Below, one piece after another: positions 7,493-13,243 of a DNA stretch of 13,243 bases. Position 1 is the first letter of the stretch; every line of letters starts with the position of its first letter. A model generated the notes under the pieces. That model made no database searches. It worked only from the letters and a program-made list of their open reading frames with translations, and was not told where the DNA came from. Source of the stretch: Clostridia bacterium (GTDB lineage Bacteria > Bacillota > DSM-16504 > Desulfitibacterales > Desulfitibacteraceae); contig JAGXSK010000254.1 in the NCBI GenBank assembly GCA_018333845.1, positions 1-13,243 on the forward strand. The letters are read 5' to 3'. Both the position numbers and the translations under genes were made by a program.

Positions 7493-8069
7493 GGTCTAGT
7501 ATATATTTACTTACAACCCTTTTTTCTTTTTCTAATTCAGGTTTCCAAAGCTCAAGCCTTTCAATTACTCCCCGAATGGGGGTCTCCTTAAGAGATAACC
7601 TTTGGCAGATTTTCAAAAACTCATCTTTTTTAAGTGAAATATTTGCAAATATTTCACTTAATATAGTTATGTGGAATATCCATTTATCTACTGAAGGAGG
7701 AACTAAAAAGCCCTGGGCGTCTAAAGCTTGCTCAAGGGAGTTTTGTAATTGCCTCAACCTTTCATCATCTTCTATTTTTAGAATAAGACTATTATGGGGT
7801 TTAGTAAAGCAATCAAAACAGTAAGATTCAATTTTGATGGGGTTATAGTCGGCCAATACATTTTTAACACATCTATCAAATATCATTAATTCTTCTTTAT
7901 TTTCCAGCATTTTTACAGTGCTAATAGTAATATGAATAGGAGGAGATACTTCTTTATAAACTTTTAAACTGTCAGACAGGAGCTTTTGTATTCTGACAGC
8001 TTCCTCAAACAACTCTCCTGAAGGAATTGCCACCAGATACATGTGTTTTTTCCAGTCATAATGTTTCAT
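7485..8069 (-). CDS. 2H phosphoesterase, 2'-5' RNA ligase family (ThpR/YjcG-like)
   Basis: Member of the 2H superfamily. Relatives such as ThpR act as RNA 2',3'-cyclic phosphodiesterases and in vitro 2'-5' ligases; the in vivo substrate is usually unknown. From the ATG at 8069 it has 194 residues, typical for the family. The two catalytic HxTx motifs are HITI at 46-49 and HITI at 133-136, each in a predicted beta strand, with 87 residues between the histidines. A longer frame begins at an ATG at 8078, but the GAGGA at 8083-8079 directly abuts that codon and is 9 nt from 8069, so the internal start is preferred. The gene stands alone between two terminators. It contains a perfect 32-bp palindrome (7630-7661) within codons just after the second HxTx motif. 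The family is fairly sure; substrate cannot be told. Confidence 0.82.
   Translation of the reverse strand: MKHYDWKKHMYLVAIPSGELFEEAVRIQKLLSDSLKVYKEVSPPIHITISTVKMLENKEELMIFDRCVKNVLADYNPIKIESYCFDCFTKPHNSLILKIEDDERLRQLQNSLEQALDAQGFLVPPSVDKWIFHITILSEIFANISLKKDEFLKICQRLSLKETPIRGVIERLELWKPELEKEKRVVSKYILDQN
7630..7661. repeat. Perfect 32-bp palindrome inside a coding region
   Basis: TTAAGTGAAATATTTG at 7630-7645 is followed with no spacer by its exact reverse complement at 7646-7661. It lies in codons of the 2H phosphoesterase gene, and because of its symmetry both strands encode the peptide LSEIFANISL. AT-rich, with GTGAAAT/ATTTCAC half-sites, it resembles an operator or the core of a cruciform more than a terminator, since no T-run follows. 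What, if anything, binds it is unknown. Confidence 0.9.
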
Positions 8070-8078
8070 ACCATTCAT

Positions 8079-8083
8079 TCCTC
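8079..8083 (-). promoter_or_regulatory. Ribosome binding site that sets the 2H gene start
   Basis: GAGGA on the minus strand touches the ATG at 8078 with no spacing but is 9 nt from the in-frame ATG at 8069, which is therefore the likelier start. Confidence 0.6.
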
Positions 8084-8105
8084 GATTAATTATTCTAATA
8101 TTTAT

Positions 8106-8133
8106 ATTATAACCTAAATCTATATAAAGCTAA
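8106..8133 (-). promoter_or_regulatory. Candidate promoter of the 2H phosphoesterase gene
   Basis: Perfect TATAAT at 8111-8106 with TTAGCT (8133-8128, only 3 of 6 -35 positions) and a 16-nt spacer. It lies between the upstream terminator and the gene, giving a leader of roughly 30 nt. The -10 is good but the -35 is weak. Confidence 0.35.
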
Positions 8134-8149
8134 TAGCCTATAATTTATT

Positions 8150-8184
8150 AAAAAGAACCCTTAACCATCTAGGGGTTAGGGTTC
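8150..8184 (-). terminator. Intrinsic terminator of the DsrMK-like unit
   Basis: On the minus strand GAACCC-TAACC (8184-8174) pairs with GGTT-A-AGGGTTC (8066-8055 plus 100, i.e. 8166-8155) with one bulged base and a 7-nt loop. Five T residues (8154-8150) then AATAAATT follow. It lies 20 bases beyond the stop of the Fe-S protein gene. Confidence 0.82.
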
Positions 8185-8203
8185 CCATATTTATTGTATT
8201 AGT

Positions 8204-9496
8204 CTATTCCTTTTCTGGTAACACAATAGCATTGGCTACAATTTCCACAAGGTTAGTTGTTTTTACATTAACGCCATGATGCTTGCATCCCTCAGCCAGT
8301 CCGTCCAGGCAGTTATGGCATGATGTTCCTACAATGGTAGCTCCCGTTGCCTTTACTTGTTCAGCCTTAACCTTACTGGCCGCTAATCTTCTTTTCGCAA
8401 ATTCTGACATGGAAAGCATTCCGCCTCCACCACCACAACAGAAGTTGTCCTGTCCATTAGGTGTCATTTCCCTATAATCCATAACAGCTTTACTTAAAAT
8501 GTATCTTGGTTCATCAAGTATGCCGCCATTACGGGCCTGATTACAGGGATCGTGATATGTTACAGGATCAGGATTTTTTGTAGGATCAAGTTTAATTCTG
8601 CCTTCTCTAATATATTCAGCCATGACCTCAACAAAACCTCTTACTGGTATATCATAAATTTTTCCAAGCCAGTTTTCGCCTTCCCATCTAAAAGCGCGAT
8701 AGCCATGGCCGCATTCAGCCATCACTATTTCTTGCACCTCAAGTTTACGTGCAGCTGATATTAGATTATCTGCAATATGTCTTGCTTTCTTATCGTCTCC
8801 AGAAAATAAAGCGTAATTTGTTACATCCCAGGAGTCTGTACTTACTGTCCAGTCCTCCCCAGCAGCATAGAAAATTTTAGCTGCTGCTTTAATGCTTAAT
8901 GGATGATATTTTGGCTCACGTGGATTAAATGTATAAATCAGCCTTGCGCCTTTTTTATCAATAGGAATCTTGGCATTGGGGTCATCTACATCTTCCTGTA
9001 ATTCTTCTTCCATCCATTCCAATGTATCAATGAAGTCTTCTTTGGAAACAGCCATGTTGTTGCCAGTTTCCATATGGGCATCAATGGTAGCCTGTAATCC
9101 GGCTGGAGTAAGACCTAATTCTGTTAGAATACCCCTGGTAGTACGTATAATCATTCCCGTATCTATACCCATGGGACAGTTGACAGTACAACGACGACAC
9201 ATGGTACATGCACCAAAGGCATGATCCACCATTTTTTTTACCATTTCCTCGTCTACTTCCTTTACGCCTCCAAACCAGCCAGGAAATTTACTGCCAAGCA
9301 AATCATATTTGCCCTTATAAATCTTTCTAAGAAAATCTGCTTTATATGGTGGAACCATGTCAGGGTCTCCTGTTGACTTAGAGTAGTGACAGGATTCAGC
9401 ACAAACCCCACAGTGGACACAAACATGCAGGTAAGTTGCCAATTGCCTTGTAAGCCTTTTTTCTAAAAGCTCCATTACTTTTTCAGAATATGCCAT
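8204..9496 (-). CDS. DsrK/HdrD-like Fe-S oxidoreductase with CCG domain
   Basis: Cytoplasmic-face iron-sulfur protein of the heterodisulfide reductase D / DsrK / TmcB group. These proteins pass electrons between a quinone-linked membrane cytochrome and a thiol/disulfide or other soluble partner. The 430 residues carry two [4Fe-4S] ferredoxin motifs, C26-x2-C29-x2-C32-x3-C36 and C97-x2-C100-x2-C103-x3-C107. The C-terminal CCG domain has C318, C353-C354 and C393-x2-C396, the type that holds the non-cubane catalytic cluster in HdrB/HdrD. The first CCG repeat is degenerate, with only ECGHG (C262) left, as in DsrK-type proteins. There is no signal peptide or membrane span. It starts 5 nt after the NarI/DsrM-like gene, with GGAG overlapping that gene's end, so the two probably form a complex. 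No sulfite reductase gene is nearby, so the partner is unknown. Confidence 0.82.
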   Translation of the reverse strand: MAYSEKVMELLEKRLTRQLATYLHVCVHCGVCAESCHYSKSTGDPDMVPPYKADFLRKIYKGKYDLLGSKFPGWFGGVKEVDEEMVKKMVDHAFGACTMCRRCTVNCPMGIDTGMIIRTTRGILTELGLTPAGLQATIDAHMETGNNMAVSKEDFIDTLEWMEEELQEDVDDPNAKIPIDKKGARLIYTFNPREPKYHPLSIKAAAKIFYAAGEDWTVSTDSWDVTNYALFSGDDKKARHIADNLISAARKLEVQEIVMAECGHGYRAFRWEGENWLGKIYDIPVRGFVEVMAEYIREGRIKLDPTKNPDPVTYHDPCNQARNGGILDEPRYILSKAVMDYREMTPNGQDNFCCGGGGGMLSMSEFAKRRLAASKVKAEQVKATGATIVGTSCHNCLDGLAEGCKHHGVNVKTTNLVEIVANAIVLPEKE

Positions 9497-9501
9497 TTAA
9501 A

Positions 9502-10155
9502 TCATCTCCTTTTCATGTAGATTCCCCTGCGACCAAAGTGCTTACCAATGTAATAGCGTGCAAAGGGCCAGTATAGGTAATGTGAAATCTTGCTCAGTGG
9601 AACATAAACCAATAAAAATGCAGTCAATGCCAGAAATGCTACAATAATTTCCCTATTTCCAGTCATGGAAATAGCCCCCAACAAAAGGAATATAGTTATT
9701 ATTATTATAGAAAAGAAATCGTCCTTAGAACTAATTACTTTTATATCTGGTCTAGTAAATTTTTTTATAATCCTTATAAAACCAGCTATAAAGCCAAGGC
9801 CCATTATTATCATAAATAAAGTAGTAACTGCTGGCTGTAATAGGTTTGGCGCATAAGGTATCATAAAAGAAACAATTATAGCAACCAAAATACCTACATG
9901 AAATAGAAAAAATTCCAACCAGTTCTTCGTTATATCCCTAGTACTTTCCATGGCTGAAGGACACACAATTACCAACAAGGACGTTATGATACCTTTTTTA
10001 ATGTCACCCTTGGGGATCGATATTTCCTTTATTACACGATATCTAGTTAACAAATAAGCCTTTAAACAATATACTAGAATTAAAAAAATTAAAGCCAATG
10101 TTTTAATTAGAACCAGTGTTCCAAACTCTTGCTTCACAAATAAGAACTGTTCCAT
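9502..10155 (-). CDS. NarI/DsrM-like membrane cytochrome b subunit
   Basis: Polytopic membrane protein resembling the nitrate reductase gamma / DsrM / TmcC family, which binds heme b and exchanges electrons with menaquinol. The 217 residues contain five or so hydrophobic segments, at about 12-34, 55-66, 82-99, 107-129, 147-163 and 168-188. The basic C-terminal tail, KISHYLYWPFARYYIGKHFGRRG at 189-211 in part, is the most family-like stretch. Only three histidines are present: H86 inside a membrane segment, H192 at the end of the last one, and H206 in the tail. H86 and H192 could ligate one heme, whereas NarI uses four histidines for two hemes. The ATG at 10155 has AAGGAGG 7 nt upstream. It is the first gene of a two-gene unit with the Fe-S protein. 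Family placement is moderate; heme content is inference. Confidence 0.68.
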   Translation of the reverse strand: MEQFLFVKQEFGTLVLIKTLALIFLILVYCLKAYLLTRYRVIKEISIPKGDIKKGIITSLLVIVCPSAMESTRDITKNWLEFFLFHVGILVAIIVSFMIPYAPNLLQPAVTTLFMIIMGLGFIAGFIRIIKKFTRPDIKVISSKDDFFSIIIITIFLLLGAISMTGNREIIVAFLALTAFLLVYVPLSKISHYLYWPFARYYIGKHFGRRGIYMKRR

Positions 10156-10199
10156 AGTTTCCCCTCCTTAAACAAATTAGAAGTAGTAATTTTGCAAAC

Positions 10200-10229
10200 A
10201 TTATCTAACTTTTAATATCTTGATGACAA
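10200..10229 (-). promoter_or_regulatory. Candidate promoter of the DsrMK-like unit
   Basis: TTGTCA at 10229-10224 and GATAAT at 10205-10200, each matching 5 of 6 consensus positions, with an 18-nt spacer. The predicted start near 10193 gives a leader of about 38 nt containing AAGGAGG. An alternative is TAGATA (10287-10282), 17 nt, TATAAT (10264-10259). Either would serve the unit that follows the metK hairpin. Confidence 0.45.
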
Positions 10230-10383
10230 CACCTCCGGAAAAAATTGCTTCATTACTTATTATAAATTTCACAAGAAAAGATATCTACTATTAGTTCTAC
10301 AATTAAGTTCAATAACCTATTAGTTATTTATTTGAATATCCTATGCCTAGCATAAGAAAAATATATAGTAGTTTCAACTGAAT

Positions 10384-10405
10384 AGGAGCCGCATCTGCGG
10401 CTCCT
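10384..10405 (-). terminator. GC-rich hairpin after metK, probable terminator
   Basis: AGGAGCCGC (10384-10392) and GCGGCTCCT (10397-10405) form a perfect 9-bp GC-rich stem with a 4-nt loop, 27 bases past the metK stop. The minus strand lacks an immediate T-run after the stem (a TTTTT occurs about 22 bases further on), so it may be a weak terminator, a 3'-end stabiliser, or both. The plus strand is T-rich after the hairpin but no gene points that way. Confidence 0.55.
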
Positions 10406-10432
10406 GACTAACACTTGTTTTTATTTACTTTT

Positions 10433-11623
10433 TTAGATTCCAGCCTGTTGTTTCAAAACTTCAGCTTTATCAGTATCTTCCCATTTTACATTCAAGTCTA
10501 CCCTTCCCATATGGCCATAAGCCGCTAGATTGCGATAGATTGGTTTTCTTAGTTTCAAATCACGTATAATGGCTGCAGGTCTTAGATCAAAATTGTTCTT
10601 CACCAGTTGGGCTATTCTTTCATCTGGAATTTTTCCTGTTCCAAAGGTTTCAATCATAATTGACACAGGCTGTGCTACACCAATGGCATATGCAAGCTGA
10701 ATCTCGCAGCAGTTGGCCAAACCAGCTGCTACTATGTTCTTTGCAACATAGCGAGCGGCATAAGCTGCTGACCTGTCCACCTTGGTGGGATCTTTTCCTG
10801 AAAATGCCCCTCCGCCATGCCTGGCCATTCCACCATATGTATCAACAATTATCTTTCTTCCTGTAAGTCCAGCATCTCCCTGGGGCCCACCTACAACAAA
10901 TCTTCCTGTTGGATTAATAAAATACCTTGTTTTATCATCTAGCAATTCTGCTGGAATAACCTCTTTTATAACACATCTCAGAACATCTTCATGGATAGTT
11001 TCCTGTTCTACATCAGGTCTATGCTGTGTTGATATGACTATTGTATCCACGCGAATTGGTCTATCATCCTCATATTCAACTGTAACCTGTGATTTTCCAT
11101 CAGGGCGAAGATATGGTAGAATTCTTTGCTTTCTTACCTCTGATAACCTTTTAGTAAGCTTGTGTGCTAATGAGATTGGCAAAGGCATCAGCTCTGGTGT
11201 TTCATCACAGGCATAACCAAACATCATTCCCTGGTCTCCTGCTCCTATTGCCTGTATTTCTACTTCTGACATTTCCCCCTTTTTGGCTTCTAGAGCCTTA
11301 TTAACTCCTAAGGCTATGTCTGGAGACTGTTCATCAATTGCTGTAAGAACTGCACAGGTATCACAGTCAAAACCGAATTTGGCACGTGTATAGCCAATAT
11401 CTCTTATGGTCTCTCTAACAATTTTGGGAATATCAACATAACAATTAGTTGTAATCTCACCTGCAACCAAAACAAGTCCTGTAGTGACTGTGGTTTCACA
11501 GGCAACTCTGGCATTTTCATCTTCCGATAATATTGCATCTAATATACTATCAGAAACCTGATCTGCAATTTTATCTGGATGGCCCTCAGTTACTGATTCT
11601 GAAGTAAATAGCTTTCTAACCAT
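10433..11623 (-). CDS. metK: S-adenosylmethionine synthetase
   Basis: Makes S-adenosylmethionine from methionine and ATP, the methyl donor used for instance by the rsmB product. From the ATG at 11623 it has 396 residues, normal for MetK. Motifs: GHPDK at 14-18 (catalytic histidine region), GAGDQG at 127-132, GGPQGDAGLTGRK at 245-257 and the phosphate-binding GGGAFSGKDPTKVDRSA at 270-286. A longer frame begins at a TTG at 11632, but AAAAGGAG (11640-11633) directly abuts that codon and is 9 nt from the ATG, so the ATG is chosen. The gene overlaps the end of coaBC by 8 nt, so the two are co-transcribed and probably translationally coupled. Firmicute metK is often preceded by a SAM riboswitch; none is seen here. 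Confidence 0.97.
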   Translation of the reverse strand: MVRKLFTSESVTEGHPDKIADQVSDSILDAILSEDENARVACETTVTTGLVLVAGEITTNCYVDIPKIVRETIRDIGYTRAKFGFDCDTCAVLTAIDEQSPDIALGVNKALEAKKGEMSEVEIQAIGAGDQGMMFGYACDETPELMPLPISLAHKLTKRLSEVRKQRILPYLRPDGKSQVTVEYEDDRPIRVDTIVISTQHRPDVEQETIHEDVLRCVIKEVIPAELLDDKTRYFINPTGRFVVGGPQGDAGLTGRKIIVDTYGGMARHGGGAFSGKDPTKVDRSAAYAARYVAKNIVAAGLANCCEIQLAYAIGVAQPVSIMIETFGTGKIPDERIAQLVKNNFDLRPAAIIRDLKLRKPIYRNLAAYGHMGRVDLNVKWEDTDKAEVLKQQAGI

Positions 11624-12845
11624 GGTTGTCAACTCCTTTTTGTTCCTTTAATTTTTTAAATAAGTCTAAATCTATAATTTTATTTATTATAATATCAGCA
11701 ATTTCTGTTTTTGGTAATAAGTCACTTCTGGTGACACATCCAGTCCTATCAAATATGGCAACCTGATTGTTTTCAGATGAGAATCCGATTTTTGGGTTGG
11801 AAACGTCATTAGCAATTATTAAATCTGCATTCTTTTTTACTAATTTGTCCATTGCAAACTTTTCTAATTCCTCTGTTTCAGCCGCAAAGCCTACTAAAAT
11901 TTTATCACCCTTATTTAAGCCAAGATCTGACAATATGTCAGGTGTCCTTTTAAGCTTGATGATTAGTTCATCCGATGTTTTTTTGATTTTATTTTCTTGT
12001 ATATTAATGGGCATGTAGTCAGCAACAGCTGCTGCCATTATTATAATATCCTGCTCAGCATAATTATTTAAAACCTCTTTATACATTTCTTCAGCTGTTT
12101 CAACAACAATATGCTTGTCCAAATAATAATCAGGCTTTTCTATTGTGGAAATAACTGTTACATTAGCTCCTAGCTTTCTTGCAGCCCCTGCAAGGGCATA
12201 CCCCATTTTTCCTGAGCTTCTGTTGCCTATATATCTGACCGGATCAATGGGCTCTCTGGTGCCACCTGCAGTCACCAGAACATTGCAGCCACATAGGGGT
12301 CCTTTAGGCTCAAGAATATTACATATTTCTTCAAATATTTTTACAGGGGCAGGCAGCCTGCCCTTTCCGCTAGTTCCACACGCCAAATAGCCCACATCAG
12401 GTTCCATAATGAAAATACCCATTTTTTTAAGCCTGCTAATATTACTTTGAACAGCTGCGTTCTGATACATGTTTATGTTCATTGCCGGGGCAAAAAAAAT
12501 AGGACATGTGGCAGCCAAGAGCAAAGAGGATAATAAATCATCAGCAATTCCGTTAGCAAATTTACCAATAATATTTGCAGTTGCTGGAACTACTGCCAGC
12601 ATATGAGCATTTTGAACTAGTTCAATATGTGGGATGTTTTCTTTAGTATCAAACATATGTATAGATGTGGGATTTCCAGTTAGAGCTGAAAAGGTTATGG
12701 GTGCTATAAATTTTTGAGCGGATTCAGTCATTATGACCCTAACATCTGCTCCGTTTTTTACCAATTGACTTACAAGGTCACATGTTTTATAGGCAGCTAT
12801 TCCACCTGTAACGCCAACTAATATTTTTTTATCTATCAATTTCAT
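11616..12845 (-). CDS. coaBC: Bifunctional phosphopantothenoylcysteine decarboxylase/synthase
   Basis: Catalyses two consecutive steps of coenzyme A synthesis: ligation of cysteine to 4'-phosphopantothenate (CoaB) and FMN-dependent decarboxylation of the product (CoaC). The 409 residues contain both halves. The N-terminal CoaC flavoprotein domain (about 1-180) has the active-site histidine H73, PAMN at 120-123 and the substrate-lid cysteine C156 in ACGTSGKG. The C-terminal CoaB domain (about 186-409) has NRSSGKMG at 208-215, K289 in KIKK, GFAAETE at 319-325 and ANDV at 345-348. The ATG at 12845 is 6 nt after the rpoZ stop, with AGAGGG (12860-12855) 9 nt upstream. In Bacillus the next gene is priA; here metK overlaps its end by 8 nt. 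Assignment is secure. Confidence 0.97.
   Translation of the reverse strand: MKLIDKKILVGVTGGIAAYKTCDLVSQLVKNGADVRVIMTESAQKFIAPITFSALTGNPTSIHMFDTKENIPHIELVQNAHMLAVVPATANIIGKFANGIADDLLSSLLLAATCPIFFAPAMNINMYQNAAVQSNISRLKKMGIFIMEPDVGYLACGTSGKGRLPAPVKIFEEICNILEPKGPLCGCNVLVTAGGTREPIDPVRYIGNRSSGKMGYALAGAARKLGANVTVISTIEKPDYYLDKHIVVETAEEMYKEVLNNYAEQDIIIMAAAVADYMPINIQENKIKKTSDELIIKLKRTPDILSDLGLNKGDKILVGFAAETEELEKFAMDKLVKKNADLIIANDVSNPKIGFSSENNQVAIFDRTGCVTRSDLLPKTEIADIIINKIIDLDLFKKLKEQKGVDNHG
11633..11640 (-). promoter_or_regulatory. Ribosome binding site that sets the metK start
   Basis: AAAAGGAG on the minus strand lies inside the last codons of coaBC. It touches the TTG at 11632 with no spacing and is 9 nt before the ATG at 11623, which also matches the usual MetK N-terminus (short leader, then LFTSESVTEGHPDK). 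Confidence 0.8.
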
Positions 12846-12851
12846 TTGTAA

Positions 12852-13076
12852 TTACCCTCTTTTTCCCTTATGGTTTCCATTTTCCAGGGGATAGGGGCGT
12901 TTATATGCTATCTCATATAATGCCAGGGTTACAGGTTTCCCCTTTAATAGCTGTCCATTTTCATCCTTGATAATTTCTCCCTCCGCAATTTTTCGAGCCC
13001 TTTTGGCTGTTTTTACTACTAAAGAATACTTATTGCTAATCTTTTGTAATAACAAATCTAAAGGGGGTTGATTCAT
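12852..13076 (-). CDS. rpoZ: DNA-directed RNA polymerase omega subunit
   Basis: Small subunit that helps fold and stabilise the beta' subunit of RNA polymerase. The 74 residues fit the family (about 67-90 in Firmicutes). The conserved core SLVVKTAKRARKIAEG at 18-33 is present, followed by the PVTLALYEIA helix at 48-57; the C-terminal tail is lysine- and glycine-rich. ATG at 13076 has AGGAG (13090-13086) 9 nt upstream, inside the 15-nt gap to gmk. The gmk-rpoZ-coaBC order is the standard Firmicute arrangement and supports the call despite the short length. Confidence 0.95.
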   Translation of the reverse strand: MNQPPLDLLLQKISNKYSLVVKTAKRARKIAEGEIIKDENGQLLKGKPVTLALYEIAYKRPYPLENGNHKGKRG

Positions 13077-13091
13077 ATCATAAAACTCCTT

Positions 13092-13243
13092 TTATTCAAA
13101 TTTAATTTTTCGTCTTTGAGGTCTGCATTTTTCAGCTATAATAATGGATTTAAGCTTTGCTATGGCTGCTTCTATCTTGTCATTTACAATGACATAGTCA
13201 TATTCTGAAACATATGCTAATTCTGTATGGGCACTTTTTAAAC
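13092..13243 (-). CDS. gmk: Guanylate kinase, C-terminal fragment (cut by window edge)
   Basis: The last 49 codons and TAA stop of a gene that continues beyond the window. They translate to a tail containing SEYDYVIVNDKIEAAIAKL, then AEKCRPQRR. YDYVIVND is the typical C-terminal signature of guanylate kinase, which phosphorylates GMP to GDP; its catalytic lid and P-loop lie outside the window. The stop is at 13094-13092, 15 nt before rpoZ. The first two bases of the strand (13243-13242) belong to an incomplete codon. Context gmk-rpoZ-coaBC confirms the call. Confidence 0.93.
   Translation of the reverse strand, partial: LKSAHTELAYVSEYDYVIVNDKIEAAIAKLKSIIIAEKCRPQRRKIKFE

Noticed and set aside
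9653..9674. A perfect 9-bp stem with 4-nt loop (ctatttcca / tggaaatag) inside the NarI-like gene.
   Set aside because: Short, without a T-run or context, and within ordinary coding sequence; expected by chance in a window of this length.
10156..10432. Possible riboswitch or T-box leader upstream of the NarI-like gene.
   Set aside because: No T-box signature, S-box or other known aptamer core could be recognised on the minus strand; the gap is explained by a hairpin, promoter candidates and AT-rich spacer.
10782..11216. A 144-codon open frame on the plus strand within metK.
   Set aside because: It is an antisense shadow of metK, whose motifs cover the whole stretch; no ribosome site or family match.
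1..13243. CRISPR arrays, tRNA or rRNA genes, intact insertion sequences, toxin-antitoxin or other defence genes.
   Set aside because: No regularly spaced repeats, no tRNA-like cloverleaf with conserved T-arm, no transposase or integrase frames and no defence-family motifs were seen on either strand.

Overview
This window looks like the chromosome of an AT-rich, low-GC anaerobic Firmicute, most likely in the Clostridia (Peptococcales / Desulfotomaculum-like lineages). Three things suggest this: Gram-positive style ribosome binding sites, the gene order gmk-rpoZ-coaBC ... priA-def-fmt ... rsmB known from Bacillus and Clostridia, and a menaquinone-linked Fe-S/cytochrome b pair of the HdrD/DsrK + NarI/DsrM type. 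The genus is an inference and cannot be fixed from the sequence alone. Every gene I can support is on the minus strand, so transcription runs from high to low coordinates.

Layout in the direction of transcription. (1) 13243-10384: the 3' end of gmk (guanylate kinase), rpoZ (RNA polymerase omega), coaBC (CoA biosynthesis) and metK (SAM synthetase). They are packed with gaps of 15 and 6 nt and an 8-nt overlap, and are followed by a strong GC-rich hairpin. (2) 10229-8150: a self-contained redox unit with a candidate promoter, a NarI/DsrM-like membrane protein, a DsrK/HdrD-like double [4Fe-4S] and CCG-domain protein, and an intrinsic terminator. (3) 8134-7457: a single 2H phosphoesterase (2'-5' RNA ligase family) with its own terminator. 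A perfect 32-bp palindrome lies inside this gene. (4) 7253-319: priA (replication restart helicase), def (peptide deformylase), fmt (Met-tRNA formyltransferase), a DUF116 membrane/cysteine-rich protein, a YugP-type membrane zinc metallopeptidase and rsmB (16S rRNA m5C967 methyltransferase), ending in an intrinsic terminator. (5) 1-318: no gene, but two inverted repeats.

The main interest is architectural. Relative to the usual Firmicute gmk-rpoZ-coaBC-priA-def-fmt-rsmB cluster, coaBC and priA are separated here by metK, the two-gene redox module and the RNA-ligase-like gene. Visible terminators divide the locus into at least four transcription units. The fmt-rsmB junction also holds two poorly characterised membrane proteins (DUF116 and YugP).

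Four genes have ribosome-binding-site evidence for a start internal to the longest reading frame: yugP at 2397, fmt at 4268, the 2H gene at 8069 and metK at 11623. I saw no tRNA, rRNA, CRISPR array, intact insertion sequence or riboswitch. Nothing in the window is clearly a new defence or mobile system. The best candidates for undescribed biology are the DsrMK-like pair outside a sulfite-reductase context, the DUF116 protein, the intragenic palindrome and the stem-loop at 85-149.
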